Shown: positions 48,863 through 59,894 of the stretch, one piece after another
Position numbering within the stretch: position 1 is the stretch's first letter
Layout: the number at the start of each line of letters is the position of its first letter
NCBI GenBank assembly: GCA_034406715.1
Contig: CP137864.1
Coordinates: 558,001 to 622,000 of the forward strand
DNA length: 64,000 nucleotides
Direction of reading: 5' to 3'
Origin: Rhodotorula mucilaginosa
Lineage: Eukaryota > Basidiomycota > Microbotryomycetes > Sporidiobolales > Sporidiobolaceae
Made by a program: the position numbers and the translations under genes
Notes under the pieces: model-generated
Told to the model about the DNA's origin: nothing
The model's database searches: none
Seen by the model: only the letters and a program-made list of their open reading frames with translations

Positions 48863-48978
48863 GGCCCGCACACACACTCTCTTTCTCTCGACTTTCTGCC
48901 TCCCCTATATCCCCCAAGCCTGTGATACCCATTTTGGTTCGTCTTAACCTTTGTTTCCATCCATCGGTGCTTTGTGTC

Positions 48979-49025
<47 letters not shown>

Positions 49026-49523
49026 CGAAAACTTTACTCTGTCCCCCTCCTCCTAGTCCTTCCCGATGGTCGGGTGCGCAATGCCAGCTCAGTCTCCACG
49101 CACAAAGCTGTCTCTCTCCTTTCGTGCGTAGCGCGCGGGAATCCGAGCGTTCCGGGTTGCAAGCCAACAGAAGAGCCAAGCAGTTGTGCGTGCGCGCCGG
49201 TTGGTGCCGCAGCGAGCTCGCGCAGGTCATGCGAGAGGGGTCGCCGTCTACTACACAGGGAAGCAGCAGCAGATGGCGAGCATGAGTCCGCCTGCCAATC
49301 AAATCGGGGCACGTCGGCCAGCCGGAGCAGTGTGACCGCCGGGAGCAGGTGTAGCGGGAGTGAGCGTTATCGACATAATCAGGCGAATCAGCAGTAAGCA
49401 GTATAGCTGGCCGGCGTACGCTTCGAGTGGAACACCGAAAGGCACTCCGTGAGCGGTCGGAGCAAGAGGAGAGCAGCTTCGCCTCTTTGCTTGCACCGCA
49501 CTCACGCACACAAGTCGCCCAAG
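48863..49523. other. Intergenic region with a 40-bp CT microsatellite; COX7 promoter
   Basis: The stretch holds the 3' flank of the coiled-coil gene, a (CT)20 run at 48981-49020 and the COX7 upstream region. No exon is supported. Confidence 0.6.
48981..49020 (+). repeat. (CT)20 microsatellite
   Basis: Perfect dinucleotide run, about 120 bp past the stop of the coiled-coil gene. Confidence 0.95.
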
Positions 49524-50034
49524 ATGCTCGACGCGCTCGTCTACAGGCCCAACACTATCAAGCAGCGCCAGGCTCAGTTCCAGGTGCGCTCTCGTCCCTC
49601 GTCGTCGTCGTCGCCGTCAAAAGGCCGATGCTGGGCCTCGCTCTCCTGCCGGGAACTCGCTCTATATAGACGGAGACTGACCCTTGCGCGTGCATTGCAT
49701 TGCAATTGGATTGGATAGGCCGACCAGCGCTTCGTCTTCCAGAAGACCCCGCGCGCCCGTCTCTACATGAGTGAGGCTCGCTCCGGGCTCGCTCTCCTTC
49801 CGACTCTAGCTGACACTAGAGCCTACAGTCGGGTTCATGTCGCTCTTCACTGTCGGAACTGCCGGCATCCTCAACGGCGTCTACCGCATGGCCCTCGTGA
49901 GTTTGCGCTTCTCGCCGCAACGAGTTCCCCTCCGCCTTGCTGACCAGCCCGCCTTCTTACCCCTTCTCCAACTCCGACTCGCCCGTTCCCTGCGCGCGTG
50001 ACCATTCTCCATCACGCAGGGCAAGAAGAACTAA
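49524..50034 (+). CDS. COX7: Cytochrome c oxidase subunit VII (COX7-like)
   Basis: Four exons (49524-49583, 49719-49770, 49829-49896, 50020-50034) give a 64-residue protein, normal for this tiny subunit of complex IV in the mitochondrial inner membrane. It starts MLDALVYRPNTIKQRQAQFQ, continues QKTPRARLYM, then one hydrophobic transmembrane helix (GFMSLFTVGTAGILNGVYRM) and ends ALGKKN. The last coding exon is only 15 nt. It is convergent with the MFS gene 218 bp downstream. Family call is by overall layout and the NTIKQRQ...FQ pattern. Confidence 0.75.
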
Positions 50035-50251
50035 GTCGGAGGGGTGTTCGGATGCGGCGGTAGAATTTCGAAACCGGAGAGGGGGGAATACCACCATGTT
50101 ATGTTTCTTCCCGTCTCCCTCTTGTTTCTCGCAAGCGAAGACGGACGTACAATCAATAAGGGGCTTCAGAAGGATGATGATGCGTAGATGTCTACAAGGC
50201 GATACAAGATGGATGCTGCAAAGTCTAGCCGGGCAGAGAAAAGCACCGGTT

Positions 50252-52746
50252 CTATTCCGTGTTGGCGAATTTAGAGCCTTTGCGGTACTTGTGCCCGTTC
50301 TTAAAGAACAAGAAGGGGAAGGGAACCATCGCGAGCGTCAAGAAGGCTGCACGCGGGGATGGGGAACGGTCAGGAAGTCGGAAAACAAAACCACAGGTTT
50401 TCTCGTTTGCGCCTCACCGGTCAACATGAGCGCGTACTGAGTCCCGAGGGCGTGGAACATCTGCACAGTAAAGAGTGGGAAGGCTGCGCGCGTCGTGCGC
50501 GTCGTGTCAGTCTGCGAATCGCAACGCAACAACCGCGGTCTCAGAGAGAGAGGCGCTCGCCCGCTTGCTCACCTGCGGCGAACGAGCTTCGCATCGCCGA
50601 ATTTGCAGCCATGGCGCTGGCTGCGACAGGGCGGAAAGCGTCGACCAAATCTGCGGGCCAGGAAGACGTACGCAGTCAGCGGAGATGCAGCGGAGAGTGG
50701 GCGGCGCGTGAGGAGTTCTCGCGACGCAGACCGCAGGAGGAGAAAAGGCCTCGCCCGGCTTACAGAGAAAGACGGCCTGGAACGACCACAACATGCCGAC
50801 GCCAAACGGAACGGTCGCGAGCTGTGCGCCAAAGAGCACAATCAAAGCACCGAGGTCAATGCCCATTCTCCCGATTCGCAGCACGAGTCATCCCGAAATT
50901 GAACTCACAAGCGGGACGATCCAGTGTATTGAAGTGTAAGTGGTGAACGCGAACCAGAAGAGCGAGATCGGGCACAAGACGACGCCGTACAAGCCCTTCC
51001 GGAGGTGCTCCTCGGGGGGCGGTCTTCGACCGAGCTCTTCCGTCTTGCGGCGGTAGTAGCTGCGTGCGTGCGTGAACGCAGGGATGCTTGATCAGATCAG
51101 GAGTCTAGCTTTGAGGCTATGTCAGAGAGAGGTGCTCACCCTGCCCATATAGGGTGCGCCAGCGACGCGAGCGTGACGCCGAGACCGAGGGGGATATAAG
51201 TCAGACCGACATTCTGCACCGAGCTGCGAGAAAGGTCACCACATCAGCGAGAACAGTTCCCGCACACACGCAGAATGACTGGGACCTTGAAGGCAAGGCG
51301 ACTCACAAGCCGTAGCCTTCCTTGCCGAAGACGATGTTGAAAGCTGAGAAGAACAGGTACAAGATTCCGAGGAGGATCGCCGTCCAGAGGCAGAGCATGA
51401 ACGCCATCGGCTCTGTCGCCAAGATTTCTGCCGTTTCCACACAAAGGTTCAGTCAGCAGGAGCTCGCGGAAAGCGCATGTAAAAAGAAGAGGAAACGCAC
51501 TGAATGGCCGCGTGCAGCTCATCGCGATCACTTGCGGGATGCTGCGCTCGTCGACCTCGAGCGGGGCCTTGACATCCGTCCGACCGGCTTTGCGCAGCTT
51601 CTTTGCTCTCCGCATGAGGAGCGCCGGCAAGTACGTCTCGGGCACGAGGGTGATGAGGAGAACGTATTCGACCGCGGCCCAGCTGCGCAAAAAGAGTCGG
51701 ATCAAAAAGAAGCGTCAAGAGTCAGTCGTCACGCCCTCTTGCTCACGCCGGTCATTTGAGAGCTTACATGATGAGTGTGTACCATGTCCATCTCCAGTTG
51801 GTATTCTGGTTGATGAAGCCCGAGATGAGCGGTCCGGAGACAGGTCCGACTGCCCACAAGTGTCGCGGTCGTCAATTTAAGCCCTTTCCTCAACGCGCGC
51901 CTTTCTGCCACCCGAGGCAGAGTCAGACACTCACGGAAAGGGCCTGCAGTATACACTCCCATCGGTGCGCCGACTTCGTGCGGTCGAAAGATGTCTGCGA
52001 TCGTGCCTCCCGCGACGCTGAGAAACGCGCTGCCGGCCGCTCCAGCGAGGAACCGACAGATCAACAAGGTCGCGATGTTGTGGGCAAAGGCGCAACCAAA
52101 GTTGAAAGCGAGGAAGAGGCCGAACCCGACAAAGTAGACGGGACTGCGGCCGTAGAATTCCGAGAGCGGGCCGAGCACGAGCGGGAAGAAGCCCAGGCCG
52201 AGGACGAAGAGGGACAGGCCCAAGGTGGCGACTTCGGAGCCGACGTTGAACTCGCGCTCGACGGCGGGGTAGGTGAACGGGATCATGGACGAGCAGGACG
52301 TGACGCAGAACGAGGCGGAGGTCACGACCACGACGATGGTCCATTTCCGGAGGGGGGCCATGTTGAGCGGTCTGTTGGTCGCGCGGCGTGATCAGACTTG
52401 CTTTATTTCGAGACTGTTCGAGGGCGACGGCGAGGGACGAGAAGGAACAGGCACAAACTCACGAGAGCGGATCGTCGTCTCCAGTCAGTTTGACGAGCGG
52501 AATTCCATCCTCGAGGGCGACACCGTCCGCGTCCCGTTCAGTCCGTTCCATCCCGTCCTCTTCTGCCACTTTCTCTGCCTCGCCCGATCCACCAGCCAAC
52601 CCTTTCTCGATGTCCGCCTTGGCCAGTTCGTTCTCGCCGTCATCTCCGCGAGCGGTGAGCGCGTCGCTGTTGTTGTCCTGCTCGACGCGCGTCGCGCGCT
52701 GTATAGACTCGGTGTCGGAGCCGCTGTCACTCCGTATCCGTGACAT
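50252..52746 (-). CDS. DHA1-type major facilitator superfamily transporter
   Basis: Eleven exons: 52746-52463, 52371-51935, 51849-51768, 51682-51501, 51427-51307, 51223-51140, 51059-50909, 50821-50764, 50650-50573, 50483-50418 and 50346-50252. They give 545 residues. After a charged cytosolic N-terminus come twelve predicted helices. Fungal DHA1 (polyamine/drug:H+ antiporter) hallmarks are visible: MAPLRKWTIVVVVTSASFCV, GPLSEFYGRSPVY (motif A), RFLAGAAGSAFLSVAGG (motif B), and FLGPVSGPLISGFI with NWRWTWYT (motif C). Also typical are ETYLPALLMRRAKKLRK and the late FRPVAASAMAANS-like loop. The product should be a plasma-membrane exporter; the substrate is unknown. An upstream in-frame ATG (52800) would add 18 residues. 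It is unrelated in subfamily to the duplicated DHA2 pair. Confidence 0.9.
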
Positions 52747-53818
52747 CTTGCAGGCTGGTAAGGGTCCGGCGAGCGCAGGTCTTGAACTGTGGGATGCCAC
52801 TTTCCGACAGAGTGGAGGCCCCGGCCGCTGCTGATGATGGTGCCGACGTCGATGGTGGTAAGACTTCTGCCTTCAGCTGTGCCGTGTAGAGGTAGCGGGA
52901 GCGGCGGGCGCAAGCGCAGGATGAAGCCAAGCTGAAGCTGCTGTAAGCAAATCCGGGGAAGCAAATGAGGTGCGGAGAGGCTGTTCACCGTCGAGCCGCG
53001 GCGAGCTCGGAGAAGTTGGTATAAGTTTAGTCAGCCCCGTGCCGATGGCAGGACCCTCTCGGCCGAAGAGAACGATTTCGAAAGAGACTGGCAGCGAGCC
53101 CACCAGATCACGCCAAAGAGTATACCAGTCCGGGCACAAGCACTCCAGGAACGCGGCTAGTGTGGTCAAGACTTCGGAGCTCGTCCAAATGCCGTCAAGC
53201 GGGCGGTGTTCAGCAGCGAAGGCAGCCGACTTGGAGCGTCGCCAGCGGGCGAGACGATGAATGAACCGACAAATGAGCCAGTTCGAGCCGTACCGATTGC
53301 GGAGCGACAGGTCAGAGCGGTAGAGCGCTCGAGGGTGTTCCTGAGAAGGGGATGCCAGCTTCGCCACAGCCGAGCGTAGCGTTCGGTGCGTAGTCCGGCA
53401 AGGTCCGAGGAGGGGTTCGCGGACGAACGAGTTGGCGTGCACGCGCCGCTACGACGAGTCTATTCGCCAGCGCCGGCTTGTACGAGCGTCTAGGCAGGGG
53501 GACCTCACGCTGCACTCCGACGTACGACAGACGAGGGATGGGGGGGATGCGGGCGGAAGAGCATTCGAGTTCGAGCGCAAGATGGCGAGCGGGTGATCGT
53601 CGCGGACACACACAAGTTGGAGCAAGCGCAGGTCAAGACGACCTTTTCAAGGTTATTCTTCCCGTACCCAGCTCAACCACCGCATCTCAGACCTTGCGTT
53701 GCTGCGACGACGAGTCGTTTTTGCTTTCACGCGACTCGGCTTTTTGACTTTCTCCTCCACGCCACAAGTCGTCGCAGCCAGCGCACGGACTGCACCTGCA
53801 GACCAGCTGGACGCCACA
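52747..53818. other. Divergent promoter region between DHA1 transporter and BRCT gene
   Basis: About 1.07 kb between two divergent genes. No exon is supported; some pyrimidine-rich sequence precedes the BRCT start. Confidence 0.55.
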
Positions 53819-55709
53819 ATGAGCTCGTCAGAGAGCCTGCCAGACTCGCCCAGAGCGCCCGACGAGCCCGTGTTTGCCGGCATCACGTTCCACATCCACG
53901 GCCAGGTCAGTTCCTCCTCGATCGACTCTGGCCTCGAGCCACGCCGCACTCCGGAGCACGAACAAGACCTGCAGGGTTCTAGAGCCATGGAGCTGACAGC
54001 TCTCTACCTCCGACCGCAGTGGGCGGGCTGGACGGAGGGCAAGATCACGCGCTTGATCGAGCAGAACGGCGGCAAAGTCAGCAGAAACATCGAAAACCCG
54101 AGCATCTCGCACATCATCCTCTCGGAGCACCTGTGGTACGTACTATACTCGTACTGTGCTATTCGCTCCCCGCCGAGCTGAACCGAGCTGGTCCGGCTCT
54201 CTTTACTGTGCGGTTGTCAGGTCGCGTCAAGGCACTGCAGGCGCCGACCCGACCATCAAGTGCATGGTCAAGGCCAACGAGGAGAACCGCACCGAGGACG
54301 ACGAGGACTACAATGTAGGCTTTTGCTTGGCGGATCGTCAACCCTGTCGAACGAAGCCGACGAGACTCGCTAATCCACCACGACCCTGTCCCGTCGGAGC
54401 AGCGCGTCTGGCTCTTGCCCATCGAGTGGATGATCGATTCGGCTCATCTGGGCGTTCGTCTACCGGAACGCGCGCTCGATCTCGAACGCACCCAAGACGC
54501 CCTCCGCCACCAACGTCAACTCGAGCTCGCCAAAGGTGCGTCCTTGAAGACACCCTGCGCACCCCTCTTCCTAGTTGGCTGACCATGTTCCGTTCCTCCA
54601 CTCGACGATGGGATGTGAATCGCACAGAGCGTCGCCGCAACGGAGGCATGTCCAAGTTCGGCCGCGGCGAGCGCCAAAGGTACGAGCGCGAGCGCGCCAT
54701 GAAGGCGGAACTGGCGCGCCTCGACAAGCTCGGCCCGAGCAGCAACAACGATCCGGACGCCTTTGCTGGACTTCCTCAGATCGGAGTGCCTCAGATCGGA
54801 GTGCCAGTCAGTGAGTCGCTCTTCTACTCTGCTCTGCTCGATGCTAAACGGAACGCCAAGACTGAAACCCTCGTGATCCGTCTCCTCTAGATCCGCTGCT
54901 GGCCAGTTCGAGTGCCGTTCCGGCAGGCGGCAGCATCGCTCCCGGCAGCTTCTCCACCGCGCCTACAATCCCAGTCCTCTCGTCTCCGCTGACCGACGTC
55001 AAGATGCCGGGAGCTTTCCATGGCGCGACCCTCGCTTTCTCTGACAACGTCCCTGTTGCGACCCCCGACAAGAGTGTCCACGAGTCGCCCCTCACCCCTG
55101 TCCTTGCTGCTACCGCCAAGACGTCCGAGATGGAGGGAGGCATAAAGGAGCAAGTCGACAATCCCGCAAGGGAGCAGAGTCGGAACGACGACGACGATGA
55201 AGACGACTTGTACGCCCAGCCGCCAAAGCCGGCGACCTCGGCGCAGCCGAAGCAGATGTCGATGCGCGAGAGGCTGGACATGCTGGCGAGCGGGAGCAAG
55301 GATGCGTCGGTGGCGGCGGGCCAGCGGCAGCCGGAAGGGGAGAAGAACGAGACGGCGAAGGCGTCTCCGAGCAAGGCGAACGAGGGTGAGCTCTTTTTTT
55401 GCCATCAATCGGCCGCGACTCGACTGACAGCGGACGCGGCCTTGGCGTATGATAGGTGCGACCTCGAGTGTCCCCAAGCCGAATAAAACCTCGAAGGAGA
55501 AGACCACCCTCCAGAATGGTGTCAAGGGCGAGCTCAAGATCGGCAGCGGGTTGGCGAAGAAGGTCGAGAAGGCCAAGTCGGCTCGTGATCAGTGTGAGCA
55601 GATGCATACCGTCCCTCGGCGCTCGTCAGCGCTCTGAGCTCGTCAAAGGTGCTGACTGCGAGTCACGATCATGCTGCGCAGATGATCAACTGGCCGGGAA
55701 GGGTCGCAA

Positions 55710-55767
<58 letters not shown>

Positions 55768-56283
55768 GCCGCCGCGTCCGCTGCACCTCCAAAGCCCGCG
55801 ACGACGACTGGGGCGATCAAGAGTCCGACCGGGATCAAGTCCTTTGCCGGCTTGTGCAAGCCGACCGGGGGCATGTTTGCAGGCAGTTCGCGCAGAGTGC
55901 CCGCGACGGCGGCGAGCAGCAGCAGCAGCAAGAAGATCTCCTCGCCGGCCGCTTCGAACGCGAAAGGCGACAACGGCAAGGCGAAGGACCCTCGCCGTGA
56001 CGCGAATAACGCGGTCGACAAGTCTGCTAACATCAGCAGCGACGAAGAGCCGCTCGCGAAGAAGGTGTCGAAGCTCCGCAGGGGATCGCAGCAGGAAAAC
56101 AAGGCCGGGTCGTCGTCTTCGGCGACGCCGACCAAGCCCTCGTTCAGGATCGACGCGCACGGCAAGAAGCGCGCTCGTTTCGTCGGCGACGAATCGGACG
56201 AGGACGAGCTTACCCGTCCACTCAACAAGAAGAAGAAGAAGTCGGCCGCCCTCCCCGACCTCGTCATTTCGGATTCCGAGTGA
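53819..56283 (+). CDS. BRCT-domain protein with poly-Ser and basic C-terminus
   Basis: Eight exons (53819-53905, 54020-54135, 54221-54314, 54403-54535, 54628-54810, 54891-55385, 55456-55593, 55682-56283) give 615 residues. An N-terminal BRCT-type fold is read from FAGITFHIHGQ, then GKITRLIEQNGGKVSRNI, ISHIILSEHLW and VWLLPIEWMIDS with its conserved Trp. A helical basic region follows (RYERERAMKAELARLDKL), then a disordered Ser/Pro/Lys-rich tail with a long poly-Ser run and KKKKK near the end, suggesting a nuclear protein. BRCT domains bind phosphopeptides or DNA ends in repair and replication. I cannot assign it to Rev1, XRCC1 or another named member. Skipping the first intron (53906-54019) would still leave an open frame, so that exon junction is the least certain. 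Confidence 0.75.
55713..55766 (+). repeat. (AGC)n triplet repeat coding poly-Ser
   Basis: About 18 in-frame AGC units in the last exon of the BRCT gene. Likely polymorphic in length. Confidence 0.95.
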
Positions 56284-56787
56284 ACTCGGGGTGTTTTTTT
56301 TCCGAGCTGCTTTTCTTACCGTTCTTCTCTGCCTCTCTCTTCGCTTGTCCGGTCCATTCCTTGTGCATCTCGCTTGCTTGTTGTCCTTACGTGTAGCATG
56401 CCTGCATCTCGAGCCGTCTCCTCTTCATTCGCTCGGCGCATGCCTTGATCGTGGGTTCCGCTGGACATCCCTCGTTCGCCGAACCAGCGGGGGCTTCGGA
56501 GACGAGAGAGAGGTGCTGTCCCGTCCAGGGTGTGCTGACTCTTCGGAGCGAATGCCGTTTCCCTAGCTGTCCTGGGTCTGGAGAATTGCGAACCTGAGAA
56601 GGTCAACCACCGCGACGGCGAGTATACTGGCTCTCTTGCCAGAACGCTCCGGACGCGAACGAGCGCAGCAAGCAAAGAGAATCTCGACTTCAAGCACTGT
56701 CGCCCTCATGGCGAACGAGACTGGCCCCTCCGCCGACCCGGTTTCCGTTCAAGCGAACCTTCCTCTCGGCGACGACCGACGCTCGAT
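56284..56787. other. Convergent spacer
   Basis: Carries the 3' flanks of the BRCT gene and the small acidic-protein gene. No exon or repeat is supported. Confidence 0.55.
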
Positions 56788-57290
56788 TTAGAGAAGACGG
56801 TACGCGCCCGACGTGCGGTCCGACTGTCCGGCTTCGGCGGCGGTCGCGGCGGCATCCTTGTCCTTGCCGGCCTCGCCGTCCTCCCCAGACTCGAGTTTCT
56901 TGTCTCCGGCCTCGGCGTCGTCAGTGGTAGCCGCCTCGCCCGACTGCTCTTGAGCAGCGCCGCCGGCGGGTTCGGTCTGGGCTTGCTCGCGTTCCCACTC
57001 GGCGCGTTGCTCTTCGGGGGTCAAGGTGGTCGTGAGGACCGCACCCCAGGACGTGCAGACCGGCGCCAGCAAGACAGAGGAGCTTCCGCTCGAAAAGTTG
57101 AGCATGGGGTAGACGGCAGCTGTATGTAGGAGATCAGAGCTTGGGTCTTGTCAGACTGGCTTGCTTTGACCGCCATGCCGTGTCGTGCCGGGAGGGCTTG
57201 AGGAGGATGGTGACCGAGGCAAGAGAAACGCGACTGACCGGGCTCCTGCTCGCGCTCACCCTCGGCGTGCTCGGCTGGACCAGTAGACAT
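56788..57290 (-). CDS. Small acidic protein, 127 residues, unrecognised
   Basis: Two exons (57290-57239 and 57119-56788) join in frame to start MSTGPAEHAEGEREQEP and continue AAVYPMLNFSSGSSS. A short hydrophobic stretch (SVLLAPVCTSWGAVLTTTL) could be a single membrane segment or a buried helix. The rest is Glu/Ala/Asp-rich and probably disordered. No family is recognised. The stop lies 504 bp past the convergent BRCT gene. Confidence 0.55.
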
Positions 57291-57661
57291 GGCGACTCGA
57301 TGTGTGCGAAAGGTTTTGAAGGTCTCTGTGCGAACCAGAGGGCGTGGGATACAAGGGGAAGAGGCCGGTCGGTCAGCTTTCGTGACTTCGCCTCAACAGG
57401 CGACTCCGCGGACCGCACGAACCTCTGCGGGGCAGAGCTCGGATGGCAACCTTGTATCAAGACGTACCTCTGACGATACAGAGAGTGTGACTCTGAGCGC
57501 GGTGAAGGGGAGAAGCTGAAGACAGGAGACAAAGTCGCCACCTCGTAACGAGAACGACGCAGAGTCCTATCGCAAATGCCTTCGGACCAGGTCTCTACTC
57601 TCTCTCCGAGCGCATGTCCGACATACACACACTCATTCAATCACTGCTGCTGGAAAAGCTC
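57291..57661. other. Intergenic region
   Basis: Upstream of the small acidic-protein gene. No exon is confidently supported, though a further 3' exon of the 57662-57977 candidate cannot be excluded. Confidence 0.4.
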
Positions 57662-57977
57662 TTACGCGGCGCCGAACCCGTCCTCCTCTTCGAACCTCGT
57701 CGGTCCGACCTGTTCACAGCGCTTTCCCTCCTTCGGCAGACGCGGCTGAGCGGGTTCCGTCCCCGCATGCGTGGTGGTAAGGGAGCTTGCGGACGCCTGT
57801 TGCTGGATTGGTGCTGGTCCGGGGTTTGACATGCCGGTCGATGACGAGTCTGTGACGGGTGGCGGGAGGACGGCCGCAGCGGAGGGGAGGGGAACGAGCC
57901 AAAGGTCAGGACACCGGAGGAGCACAAGGGCGTCTTGTAAGGATATAAGGATATATCTTACCCTCCGGTGCGACCAT
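57662..57977 (-). CDS. Candidate small protein, 67 residues, low confidence
   Basis: A two-exon model (57977-57962 and 57849-57662) starts MVAPEDSSSTGMSNPG and ends EEEDGFGAA. The exon junction is in frame and the second exon has coding-like composition, but no family is recognised. The true 5' end may lie further upstream (57978-58320 is open in parts on the same strand). The stop overlaps a GTAAG that could instead be a donor. Confidence 0.3.
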
Positions 57978-58316
57978 GGCGAGCGCAGACGACGAAGGGG
58001 GCTGGTGGGGCACGATGCGGGGAGACGAGCTACTTCGTTCCGGACGCGGTGTCGTGAGCCAAACGTCCGGACTTGATATAGAGCGAGCGGGACTCACCCT
58101 CGCGGATCAGGAGCACGAGGAGATTGCAACCTCCTTGCTCGAGACAGCAACGAGTGGAAGAGGAAAGAGTCGAGAGAGAGAGAAAGAGAAAGAGAGAGGG
58201 GATGCCTTCTTCGGACCGCCACTCGTCGTCTCGCCTTTTTCTTTCCCGGAGCAAGCAGCAGAGAAACAAAAACCTCACGGAATCGACAGTTGAGCAACAA
58301 CTCCCGCCGTTGAACT

Positions 58317-59749
58317 TCATACGCCCTCTGCAGGCGGGAATACAGGCGGCCGCGGTGGCGGCGGTGGCGGCAACGGCGGCTGCGACCCTCCCATCCCTCC
58401 CCCTCCTCCTGGACCGAGTCCATCTGCTCCTCCAGTGCCAGTCCCCTCCCCCCCTCCTCTCCTCTTCCTCCTCTCCTCCAACTGCGTACGCACACTCCCC
58501 AAACTATCCCACATCCTCCCGACAAGGCGGACCGCGCTCCCGTCCGTCAACCTGCCCGCGACCGTATCGAGCATGCGAGTCTGAGTCCCGTCGGTGAAGG
58601 TTTCGGGTAGGCGGGCGAGGTTGCGCAAACCGGGGGAGTAGATCCGGATGAGGTGGGCGTGGAGGCGTTGGAGGGTGGAGGAGTAGGCGTCGGAGAGTGA
58701 GATGAGCCGTTCCGAGCTGGAGGCGACAACGATTTCAAAGTAGGGGTCAGCTTTCCTCACTCTCAAGCTGATAGTAGAGAGAGGGATAGAGGTGACAAAG
58801 GGAAAGAGAGAGAGAGAGAGAACTGGCCACTCACTCTTTCGGTTCGAACCCGAGCGCGCGGCGCATCAGTTCCTCCTCGCGCTTGCCCGGCAGGGCGCGT
58901 TCCGCCTCGGCTTTCTCGACGCGGTCCTCGATCCGTTGGAGCATGTCCCACGCGCCGAGTTTGCCTTCGTCCAGGGTCGGTCCGGTCGGGAGGGAACGCC
59001 TCCGCGGTCGCGTCGGCTTGGACTCTGGTTCCGTCTCTAGTCCACTTGCTGCTCTTGCTGCTGTGGGAGGACGAGTTGCCCCCTCCAAAACGTCTTGACT
59101 CGCCGCGCCTCCCATCTCGGCCATGTGGCGCGCGACGTTGGCCCTGCCGGTGGCGATGTAGAGATACCTGCCATCCAACCAGGGCCAATGGTACTGCGGC
59201 GTTGTCTTGTCGTCCCCGTCCGCCGGAACGGGAACTTTTCGCATGGTGCGTTCTTTGAGTTTGCGTTCTGCCTCGACAGCGGCGGGACTTCCTGGCGGGG
59301 CGTCGCGGGCGAGGAAGGCGTTGTGCGCGCCCGGGACGGGGACGAGGTCTGCGATGACGTTGCGGAGGTTGAGGTAGCAGTACATGGTGGTTTGCGGTTC
59401 TCGTCCGAGGGCTCTGCGTGCGGGTGCGCTCGATCAGCCCTCCCCTGTGTCCGATCCCGCGAGAGAGAGACTCGAATCCTCACCTCCTGGCGTTGGACTG
59501 GCTGGTAAAGGTCCAGCACCGCTCGTCGAGTTTCTCGCTGCTGGGCTTTGGACCTTTTACGACGGCCGTGTGTCTGTTGTGCGCTGGCTGTCCTGGCGGT
59601 GGGGGCAGTGCGCCTCGGAGGAGGGCGTGCAGGTCGGGCGTCGGCGGCGGGATGGCCTGCGGTGGCATCGGCGGGAGCGCATCCGGGTTGCGGTCGGGCG
59701 GCGGGCGTGGCTCGCTCGTGGAGCTGTTGCTCTTGCTCGATTCGTCCAT
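58317..59749 (-). CDS. Unrecognised protein, about 431 residues
   Basis: Three exons (59749-59484, 59413-58835, 58767-58317) join in frame. The N-terminus MDESSKSNSSTSEPRPPPDR is Pro-rich. A conserved-looking core contains KLDERCWTFTSQSNARRALG, then MYCYLNLRNVIADLVPVPG and YHWPWLDGRYLYIATGRA. The last exon carries a helical part (PYFEIVVASSSERLISLSDA, LQRLHAHLIRIYSPGLRN) and a Gly/Pro-rich tail. I do not recognise the family. The gene is divergent from CWC27 with only 145 bp between the start codons, so the two probably share a promoter. Confidence 0.6.
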
Positions 59750-59894
59750 CGCCTTGGCTGCCAGATTGCGTCAGAGTCGAGAGTCGGCGGGAGAGAGAGA
59801 GAAGCGGGGCGGCGTCGCGTTTCTCGTCGCCACCACACTCGCCCGAGTTGCTGCAAAGAGGGGCAGGCGAGGAGCTGAGCTCTATAGGGGAAAA

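Noticed and set aside
48981-49020. CT runs as regulatory elements
   Set aside because: They sit in 3' flanks and look like ordinary microsatellites; nothing ties them to a specific function.
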